Positions 57,341-64,000 of a stretch of DNA of 64,000 bases are shown in pieces. The DNA lies in assembly GCA_030648295.1 (NCBI GenBank), contig JAUSID010000140.1, forward strand, positions 1-64,000. The letters run 5' to 3'. The stretch's first letter is position 1. Every line of letters starts with the position of its first letter. Source of the stretch: Opitutaceae bacterium. Its GTDB lineage: Bacteria; Verrucomicrobiota; Verrucomicrobiia; Opitutales; Opitutaceae. The position numbers and the translations under genes are program-made. The notes under the pieces were generated by a model. The model was not told the DNA's origin, ran no database searches, and was given only the letters and a program-made list of their open reading frames with translations.

Positions 57341-58533
57341 ATTTTCAGAAATAGTTTTCGACGATACATCCAAAACAACATGAGCCAAAACACCGCCAGC
57401 ACAGCGGCACCGAGGAAAAACGGCTCGTAAGCCGCGCCCGCTGAACGGAAGAAATGTTTTCCCAGGTGCGTCTCCAGGCTCTTCACGACGAAGGGTTCGA
57501 ACAGGTGCGCGATCATATAGGCGGATATGGAATTCATGCCGATGACCATCAGCGGAAACGCCCAATTCTTCGTATTGCGCAGATCGAGCAGGGCATAAAA
57601 GCCGGCCATCAACAGGAGACACCCGCCTCCGCTGAAGAGAGTCCAGCTCGGCGTCCAAATCCGCTTCACCACGGGACAAATGCCCGACGCTCCAATCAGC
57701 CAGCCGGCGGCGATGCCGATCGTGCCGGCTGCAACCAGCCAGCGGACCTTGGCGGTGGGCGTGCGGTCACTGCGCAGCACACCGCCGGCAATCAGCCCGA
57801 GTATCATCGTGCCGAGTGTCGGGATGAAGCTCAACGTCGCGTAGCCGCCTTCGTTGAAGCGAAACGGCTGCTCGCGCGGGAAGAGGTTCAGGAACCACGT
57901 GTCGAAGGCCCAGGCAAGATTGCTATTATTCTGCCAGTGCGCCGCGAATCCACCCAGCCCGTGAGCCGCGAGCCACGCCGGTTTCACGCCCACCGCCGCA
58001 TAATTGAACTCCGGCCCCGGCGCGGGCCACAGCGCAAACGCCGTCCAATACCCGACGAGGATCGCGGCGAAGGCCAGCCACTGCGCGCGAACCGATCGAA
58101 AGCCGAGCAGAAACAAAAAGCCGTAGCCCAACCCGATCTGGGTCAGCGTGTCTTCGAGCGTCCAGTTCGTCTGCGCCGAGTGGGTCGAGCGCAGAAATAC
58201 ACCCAGCAGCGCAAGGAGCAGCGCCCGCCACCACGCGTGGAGAGCCATGCGATGGATCGGCTGCCCACGGGATGTCCGACTCGCGATCGAGAACGGCAGC
58301 GCGACTCCGACTAGAAACGAAAACGACGGCTGAATGAGATCATGCAGCGAGCAGCCCACCCATTCGACGTGGGTCTGGTGATAACTCAAAAACCGCCAGG
58401 AGCCCGAGCCGGGGAGCGCGTTCGCAACGGTGGATAGTTGCAGCACCTCGGCCATCATCAGAAACATCACCAAGCCGCGGAACGCATCCATCGATCGCAG
58501 TCGTGGATGAGCGGCTTGATGCGCGGCTATCAT
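57337..58533 (-). CDS. HGSNAT-like membrane acyltransferase (DUF5009)
   Basis: The product is a polytopic membrane protein with about ten helices, 398 residues from the ATG at 58533. The opening [20 protein letters not shown] and the segment [19 protein letters not shown] match heparan-alpha-glucosaminide N-acetyltransferase relatives (DUF5009/DUF1624). The HDL His may be the one acetylated in the human enzyme. A TTG start at 58596 would add 21 residues. It probably acylates an aminosugar across the membrane. Confidence 0.85.
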   Translation of the reverse strand: MIAAHQAAHPRLRSMDAFRGLVMFLMMAEVLQLSTVANALPGSGSWRFLSYHQTHVEWVGCSLHDLIQPSFSFLVGVALPFSIASRTSRGQPIHRMALHAWWRALLLALLGVFLRSTHSAQTNWTLEDTLTQIGLGYGFLFLLGFRSVRAQWLAFAAILVGYWTAFALWPAPGPEFNYAAVGVKPAWLAAHGLGGFAAHWQNNSNLAWAFDTWFLNLFPREQPFRFNEGGYATLSFIPTLGTMILGLIAGGVLRSDRTPTAKVRWLVAAGTIGIAAGWLIGASGICPVVKRIWTPSWTLFSGGGCLLLMAGFYALLDLRNTKNWAFPLMVIGMNSISAYMIAHLFEPFVVKSLETHLGKHFFRSAGAAYEPFFLGAAVLAVFWLMLFWMYRRKLFLKI

Positions 58534-58758
58534 TGGCGGTTCCGACTGACGAAATCGCTGGGAGGATTCGAATCGTTGGGTTTCGGCTGTGCTCAAAGGA
58601 GTCGGGCTATATCAATCTCATGGTGCGGCTCCCGTTTTCGGCGCCAGCGGTTTGAAGTTGACGATCGCGTGTTTTCCTTCCGGCGAGATTTACGTTCCAA
58701 TTCTTGCCCATGTCATGAACGGTTTCGATATTGCGATAGACCCATCCGCTCGATTTCA

Positions 58759-58789
58759 CCCGCCTCCCACCTGCGCGATGGGAAGCGGG
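58759..58789 (-). terminator. Weak stem-loop after the large pectate-lyase-fold gene
   Basis: An 11-bp imperfect stem (58759-58769 with 58779-58789) and a 9-base loop lies 13 bases after the stop of the minus-strand gene at 58802. No T-run follows, so it may only slow transcription. Confidence 0.4.
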
Positions 58790-58801
58790 CGTTATGCCGT
58801 G

Positions 58802-61800
58802 CTATTTGACGTAGACGCTTTCAAACGTCCCCGTGCACAGATTCGTGGTGTTAATGATGGAACAGCTCACCAACCCCACAAACACGGTTCCTGTCATCGT
58901 TATCGTCTCGGCCGTGCCGAGCTGAGTCCAGGTGCCGCCATCGCTCGAATGAAAAGCACTGAAGCTGTTGCCCGACCGCACCAGTTTCAGCCACCGCGGA
59001 GGGGCGGTGACCGTGCCGGTGAACGTGTTGGCTGTCGTTCCATTGAGCGCGGTCCTTCGCAGGAACTCGATCCCGTTGGTGCCTGGCGTCAATACAATGG
59101 TCGCGTGGGCCGAACCGGCAGCGGTATCACTTTGACGAATCATGAGGCCGGCTTTCGCGTTGTTGTGGGTGTTTTCGACGCCCGTGATCTCGGCAATGAT
59201 GGTCGCGTCGTTGGCGGTCCACGTCAGGTAATTGAAGTGGAACGAGTCCGCCGTCGTATAGATGTTGGCACCGGAGCCATTGAGGGTGAACACGTCGGTG
59301 GTGTAGTTGACGCTCGTGTTGCCGGCGGCGCCGACGGTGCCGATGTCGGCCGCTGTCCATGCTGGGACATTCGTCACGCTCACGTTGTCGAACGTGGAGG
59401 TGCTCAGGGCCGCGGCGTTGTGGGAATTGGCGATGAGGCCGACCCGGGTGGCGGCGTTCACGGTGAATGACGGCGTCGCACCCGTGAGAAACCACGAGGT
59501 GCCATCTGGCGATTGCCAGCCGGTGAAGACGTTTCCGTGGCGTTCCAAGCGCAGCCAGTAGGGTGCACCGAAGCCGGTGGAGATTGCGTCGGATGTTGTG
59601 GTGCCACCGGTGGTAGCGCGGTGCGTCAGTTGAATTCCAGCGGTCGCGTTGACCACGAGATTCGCGTTTCTTGCCCCCGTCGTCGTATCCTCGCGAAACA
59701 TAACGCCGCCCTTCGCATTGGCGTGGGTGTTTTGCACGGTCAACACCTTGGCGACGATTCGTCCATCTCCCGTCCAGCTTTCGTGCACAAAGCGAAACTG
59801 ATCGGCCGTGCCCCAGATGTCGGTGCCGGCGCCGGTCACGGTATAGACCCCGGCGCTGAGGCTCGCCGACCCAGCCAGCGCGGGACTGCCGATGTCCTGG
59901 TTCGCCGTGAAGAGGCCAAGGTTGGTGGTCACGTTGAGGGCAGTGCTCTGCGCGGACCAGTTGGGCACGGCATCGCGCGCGCGCACGGTCATGGCATAGG
60001 TGATGCCACCGGTCAGGCCGGTGACGTTGAAGGTCGTGCCGCTGGGCGTGCCCACGGACACGCCGTCTTTGAAGACTTCGTAGCCGGTCACCCCCACGTC
60101 GTCAGTCGACGCCGTCCACGAGAGGGTGAACGATGTCTCCGTGATGCTGCTCGCCGCCAAGCCCGTCGGCACGCTCGGCGCAGTCGTGTCCCCACCGGTG
60201 ACATTCACGTTGGTAAAGGTCGAAGTGTTGAGAGTTCCCGCCACGTGTGAGCACACGACGAACCCCACAAACACGGGCCCGGTCATGGTGATGCTCTGGG
60301 CGGTGCCGAGCTGAGTCCACGCGCTGCCATCGCTCGAATGAAAAGCGCTGAAGCTGTTACCCGTCCGCACCAGCTTCAACCATCGCGGGGCGGAGACGCC
60401 CGGCGCAAAGTTGTTGGTCGAGGTGCCACCGGCGGTCGTGCGCCGGATGAACTCGACGCCGTTCGGACCCGTCGGCGGAGTGAGGTTGATCGTCGCGTGC
60501 GCGGAATCGGCCGCGAGGCTCTGGCGAATCATCAGACCGGCTTTCGCAAAGTTGTTGGTGTTCTGGAGTGTCTCCACTTTGACGATGGCCGTCGCATCGC
60601 CCGTCCAAGATTGGTGAACGTAACGAAACGCGTCAGCCGTTCCCCAGATATCCGCTCCGCTGCCGACCACGGTGAACGTGGCATTGCCGCTGTTGAAGCT
60701 GGCGCTGCCCGTGGCGCCCACCGCGCCGACGTCGGCCGTCACCCATGGACTCGGCAACCCACCACCGGTTGGAGCGATATACACCGCCGCCTCATCCAGC
60801 GTGCCGCGCTTATAGACGGAAAGCGCCTCGGGGTAGGCCAACCCCTGGCCGGTGATCGCCTCGAAGATCACCTTGGTTCCACTCGTGGGCGCATTTGCAA
60901 CAGATCGCATGCCAGCAGCCGCGACAAGGACGCCATTTGAAGTGCCCAGAATCTGGATATCTGCTCCCAGCGACGACGCGATTTGGCCGCGGTCCTCATG
61001 GCCGAACAATCCTATATTAGTCGAGTTTGTGATGATGGCGGTGGGCGACGTCCCTTCGCGTTTGAGGCCTATCAACCGGATGTTCGCCGCGCTGTTTTTT
61101 ATTTCGATGTTCGTTGCCGTAGCAGTTATCGGAGACGACTTCGACGCCTCGACGTTGCAGGTATAAAACCAAACGGGCTCCGTGCTCCCGTCGAACACCA
61201 AACAGCGGAAGCCGACCCCTCCCGTGTTTCTGCCTGGGCTCCCGAAGCCATAGTGGCGACCGCCACCACCTCCGGAAAAGGTCATCAACGTTCGCGGGTT
61301 CGAGTTCATGTCGGCCGTAGACTCCTGACTGACTCTGGACGCAATGGTCATAGATTGCCGGCCGGCTTTCCACAGCACGTGGCTGAAACGGTCATACAAG
61401 TCCGGGGTGCCGCCGCCGCCGCTGCGACGGATGTGGAGTTTTAACCAGCCCATAAACGTCGTGGCGGTCGCGTTATTATCGGTTTGCACCAGCACCGGAC
61501 TCCCAGTGGTCGGCCTCCAGCTATCATGCACGGCCAAAACGGAAACCGGAATCGATGCGCCAATCAGAATCGTATTCGCGTGCAGCGTCAGCCCCGGGGA
61601 ACTCAGATGAAACACTCCGCGTGGCACGACCACGCGACCGTGGCCAGCGCTTGATGCCGCATCGATCGCGGCTTGGAAGGCCGCCGTATCCGCCTGTCCT
61701 GTAATCAGCGTATGCGGGGCCTTGAAGACACTCAGCGCCAGCTCTGGCGTAGCACCGCCAGCATGTTGAGTATCCAGCGGGTTGGTATACTGGCCATCCT

Positions 61801-63142
61801 CGAATGACGGTAGGGACTGCCAAAGATGGCGGCTAATCAAGTCGGCCGGCACACTCCCGGCACTAATATTGGTTTGCTTGTCGTTCAACGGCTGAACCGA
61901 CGGGACCGTGCGGGATAGCGTGCCGTTGATGAGGTGATAAGTATTAACCCTCAGGTCATTCTGTTCATAGGGCGGATCGTCAGCGTCAGCACTCGCTTGA
62001 TCGGTATATGCGTATTCCACGATCCGATTCCACGTGCCTGTTCCCGTTACCGTCGCTTGACTGCCGCTCTTCACCAGGTTGGTCGAATTCTTGATATAGA
62101 CATTTCTTAGATTCGCCGTCTTGCCCGGTGTGTTGTCAATGGCGAGCACACCGCTGTTATTGGTCATGTCGATGATGCCGTCATAGAGCATGAACGAGCC
62201 CTGGATGGTTCGAGTTACCGTGCTTACCTGGACTGATTTGCCGCCGGCAGCCGGCCGGATTTCGAACCCGACAGCCTGCACCTGACCACTGGGGCAATCC
62301 GCAACAATGGCGGCCACTGTCTGGTTATATAACCGGAGGCCGGCGATGGTCGGCACATCACCGCCCATGCTGGGAGCTCCCGGCACATCTCCAAGCACAA
62401 CGCCATAGCTTCCGCCCTCGACCTCAAGATTGGCGACGCCCATCGTGCCGCCCAAGCCGATGAAACCGGCGTGAGCGCCCGTGGCGACAACCCGGACGTT
62501 CTGAATGGAGCAGTCTTGAGCGCCAGCAAAAGTCACGCCCACGGCGCCAGCCTGGCCGTTGCAATTAAAATCCAAGTTGCGGAGATTGTAGTTCATAAGC
62601 TGGGATGGCCTATCCATGAAATTCGCCGGAGTATCGAATGCGTTCGTCAAGGTGACTTCAGCGGTTCCGCTCGAGTTAATAGCTTCGAAGTTTCGGTAAG
62701 CGAGCATCGGTTTCGCCACGCTCGGGCTGCCGAAGCCGCTGGCCCCAGCGATCAATTTGATGACCGGACGGTTTGCACCCAATTTCGACCCGACGAGCGC
62801 GGGCGCGCGAAGGTCGGGAGTGTTAGGTCCAGGTGGGTTTAACGACGGATTCCATAATTGCCAATTGAAGCAGTGGAGCGTATCGCTGATAAGGTATGTC
62901 CCGGCCGGGAAAAAGACTGCGAGATAGTTGATCTTGGCATCGTCGATCGCCTGTTGGATACCCGCTCTCGAATCTGTCGTGCCGGTGGGATCAACGCCGG
63001 AATAATACGTCACGACGAGATAGCCGAGCGCATAACGCGGGTCGGCAATGGCAGCCGCTGGTATTGTCGCACGTGCAGGCGCAACAGACGTGAAGAGGGC
63101 GGTAATGATAAGCAGCAGACGCAGCAGTATGGGAGTATTCAT
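58802..63142 (-). CDS. Large secreted pectate-lyase-fold protein with three ConA-like modules
   Basis: A 1446-residue exported protein. After a signal peptide (1-25) there are two pectate-lyase-superfamily beta-helix regions: about 35-370, starting SGVDPTGTTDSRAGIQQAID, and 480-780, with TAAFQAAIDAASSAGHGRV. Three modules of about 190 residues follow at 797-980, 1081-1257 and 1261-1446, each with GTADxFRxxHxSWTGD or a similar segment, matching DUF1349-type ConA-like domains. An Fn3 domain lies at about 982-1070 between the first and second. It likely binds or cleaves a uronan, with the modules as adhesion or carbohydrate-binding units. No lyase catalytic residues could be fixed. Confidence 0.85.
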   Translation of the reverse strand: MNTPILLRLLLIITALFTSVAPARATIPAAAIADPRYALGYLVVTYYSGVDPTGTTDSRAGIQQAIDDAKINYLAVFFPAGTYLISDTLHCFNWQLWNPSLNPPGPNTPDLRAPALVGSKLGANRPVIKLIAGASGFGSPSVAKPMLAYRNFEAINSSGTAEVTLTNAFDTPANFMDRPSQLMNYNLRNLDFNCNGQAGAVGVTFAGAQDCSIQNVRVVATGAHAGFIGLGGTMGVANLEVEGGSYGVVLGDVPGAPSMGGDVPTIAGLRLYNQTVAAIVADCPSGQVQAVGFEIRPAAGGKSVQVSTVTRTIQGSFMLYDGIIDMTNNSGVLAIDNTPGKTANLRNVYIKNSTNLVKSGSQATVTGTGTWNRIVEYAYTDQASADADDPPYEQNDLRVNTYHLINGTLSRTVPSVQPLNDKQTNISAGSVPADLISRHLWQSLPSFEDGQYTNPLDTQHAGGATPELALSVFKAPHTLITGQADTAAFQAAIDAASSAGHGRVVVPRGVFHLSSPGLTLHANTILIGASIPVSVLAVHDSWRPTTGSPVLVQTDNNATATTFMGWLKLHIRRSGGGGTPDLYDRFSHVLWKAGRQSMTIASRVSQESTADMNSNPRTLMTFSGGGGGRHYGFGSPGRNTGGVGFRCLVFDGSTEPVWFYTCNVEASKSSPITATATNIEIKNSAANIRLIGLKREGTSPTAIITNSTNIGLFGHEDRGQIASSLGADIQILGTSNGVLVAAAGMRSVANAPTSGTKVIFEAITGQGLAYPEALSVYKRGTLDEAAVYIAPTGGGLPSPWVTADVGAVGATGSASFNSGNATFTVVGSGADIWGTADAFRYVHQSWTGDATAIVKVETLQNTNNFAKAGLMIRQSLAADSAHATINLTPPTGPNGVEFIRRTTAGGTSTNNFAPGVSAPRWLKLVRTGNSFSAFHSSDGSAWTQLGTAQSITMTGPVFVGFVVCSHVAGTLNTSTFTNVNVTGGDTTAPSVPTGLAASSITETSFTLSWTASTDDVGVTGYEVFKDGVSVGTPSGTTFNVTGLTGGITYAMTVRARDAVPNWSAQSTALNVTTNLGLFTANQDIGSPALAGSASLSAGVYTVTGAGTDIWGTADQFRFVHESWTGDGRIVAKVLTVQNTHANAKGGVMFREDTTTGARNANLVVNATAGIQLTHRATTGGTTTSDAISTGFGAPYWLRLERHGNVFTGWQSPDGTSWFLTGATPSFTVNAATRVGLIANSHNAAALSTSTFDNVSVTNVPAWTAADIGTVGAAGNTSVNYTTDVFTLNGSGANIYTTADSFHFNYLTWTANDATIIAEITGVENTHNNAKAGLMIRQSDTAAGSAHATIVLTPGTNGIEFLRRTALNGTTANTFTGTVTAPPRWLKLVRSGNSFSAFHSSDGGTWTQLGTAETITMTGTVFVGLVSCSIINTTNLCTGTFESVYVK

Positions 63143-63273
63143 TGGGTATATTATATCAACGGGTTGGGGAAAATGGGGTTCCGCTGGCTTGAGAGCGGAG
63201 GTGAATTGTTGCGCGGTATGCGGGCAGGCGGTGGCCCACGAAACCTGCGGCGGCAGAAAAAAATGTTTCGGGA

Positions 63274-64000
63274 TTAGTAGCTAAACGTGTTGGTCAGGAT
63301 GAACAGCCGGGGTTGCGGCAGATTAAACTGCCGCACACTGCCATCGGAAAAAACGTCGCGGATGAGGGGGTCGCGTTTGTCGAGCAGGTTCCGGACGTTC
63401 AATTGCCCGCGCCAGCCAATCTTGCCGCGAAGCAGCCTGCGGGAGTAGCCAGCGAAGGCGTCGATCGCCGTGAGCGGGTTGCCCTCGTAAGGCCGGGTGA
63501 TGTCCGATACCGAAATTGTGCCGCCGATGCCCAGATTGGGATAAGCATTCGAAACCACTGACTGGCGGTAGCCAACCACGTTGGCGCTGCTCCACAGGTA
63601 GCTGGCGCCGAGGAAAGCATTTTTCAGCCAGCCTTCCCGGAACGAGTAGCGGGTGGTCGCCCGCACCCGCCATTCGCGCGCACTTTCCACCTTGGTGCCG
63701 TCGCTCGCCTGCATCAGATTCAGGGCGTTGACGAGTGGCTGAAACTTGTCTTTCACCGCCAGCGATTCGTTATTCCAAACTGGAAGATTTCCATTCCGGG
63801 CCCACCGGAGGCTCTCCTCCTTCACGAGGGCGATCCAAGGCAGGCCGATATCGGATTCCTCAGCGGTCGCCTTGGCGACGCTGACCGCCAGCCGCCAGTT
63901 CGGCATGGGATTGCCCGCCAACTCCACCTCCAGGCCTTTGGAACTTAGATTGGACATCACGCGGTAAGCGAGATTGGCATTCTCCGCGAAGGGCTGAAAG
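63274..64000 (-). CDS. TonB-dependent receptor, C-terminal part (cut by window edge)
   Basis: The frame is open to the window edge and gives 241 codons of an outer-membrane barrel with strands such as WRVRATTRYSFREGW, FLGASYLWSSANVVGY and LNVRNLLDKRDPLI, ending LFILTNTFSY with the aromatic terminus typical of outer-membrane proteins. It would import oligosaccharides freed by the enzymes encoded downstream. A 131-base gap precedes the start of the large pectate-lyase-fold gene at 63142. The plug domain lies outside the window. Confidence 0.9.
   Translation of the reverse strand, partial: FQPFAENANLAYRVMSNLSSKGLEVELAGNPMPNWRLAVSVAKATAEESDIGLPWIALVKEESLRWARNGNLPVWNNESLAVKDKFQPLVNALNLMQASDGTKVESAREWRVRATTRYSFREGWLKNAFLGASYLWSSANVVGYRQSVVSNAYPNLGIGGTISVSDITRPYEGNPLTAIDAFAGYSRRLLRGKIGWRGQLNVRNLLDKRDPLIRDVFSDGSVRQFNLPQPRLFILTNTFSY

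Noticed and set aside
58573-58587. Possible tRNA T-arm-like sequence
   Set aside because: The short TTCGAATC match is not accompanied by an acceptor stem, anticodon arm or CCA end.

Overview
The window is high-GC DNA from what is most likely a member of the Verrucomicrobiota, probably close to Opitutaceae. This is inferred from gene content: five formylglycine sulfatases, PVC-style secreted glycosidases and beta-helix proteins, a TonB receptor tail, a DUF1680 arabinofuranosidase and Tat-exported sugar isomerases. No rRNA or tRNA gene was recognised to confirm it.

Layout. (1) 272-4217: a CheC-like protein and two convergent sulfatases separated by a long inverted repeat. (2) 4387-14187: a plus-strand sugar cluster of sodium/solute symporter, an overlapping 46-residue membrane protein, a GH127-type arabinofuranosidase, a ribose-type ABC importer (rbsBAC), a secreted nucleoside hydrolase and ribokinase. 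Together they could free ribose outside the cytoplasm, import it and phosphorylate it. (3) 14393-17312: an ECF sigma factor with a small membrane protein and a Spy-like protein, a repeat cluster, then a divergent pair (Cys-Pro repeat protein and DUF2202 protein). (4) 17390-19858: a YraQ/ArsP-type permease, a four-helix-bundle protein and a methyltransferase. (5) 29968-19945, minus strand: a nine-gene unit of DUF2892, DUF6132, TolC, MFP, RND pump, second MFP, FtsX permease, ABC ATPase and rhodanese. (6) 30015-34249, plus strand: ArsR, sulfide:quinone reductase-like enzyme, DUF1641, DsrC/TusE, DsrE2 and a second ArsR. Three copies of a 10-bp TATRCGCATA box lie in front of ArsR-1, the SQR operon and ArsR-2, so blocks 5 and 6 look like one reactive-sulfur regulon in which detoxification and efflux share a divergent control region.

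(7) 34518-39788: a Tat-exported TIM-barrel isomerase, an alpha/beta hydrolase, a cytochrome c, a receiver-only response regulator and an M28 peptidase. (8) 64000-40381, minus strand: a large sulfated-polysaccharide locus with a TonB receptor C-terminus, a 1446-residue pectate-lyase-fold protein, an HGSNAT-like membrane acetyltransferase, three sulfatases, an M14-peptidase/glycosidase fusion, a second DUF5060/DUF4038 glycosidase, a class-C beta-lactamase-like hydrolase, a GH28 protein with altered signature motifs and two beta-helix proteins. Short translational overlaps (ATGA/GTGA) suggest tight coupling.

Block 8 is visibly mosaic. Gene ends and starts have been copied within it: the end of one beta-helix gene is fused to the start of a truncated MFS gene, a signal-peptide leader is shared by two unrelated enzymes, and a glycosidase tail with its overlapping start codon is duplicated. 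Dispersed repeats are also built into the coding ends of several genes across the window. The strongest leads are the sulfur/efflux regulon, the M14-glycosidase fusion with its sulfatase partners, the micro-ORF attached to the symporter, and the LacI helix-turn-helix remnant fused to the arabinofuranosidase.
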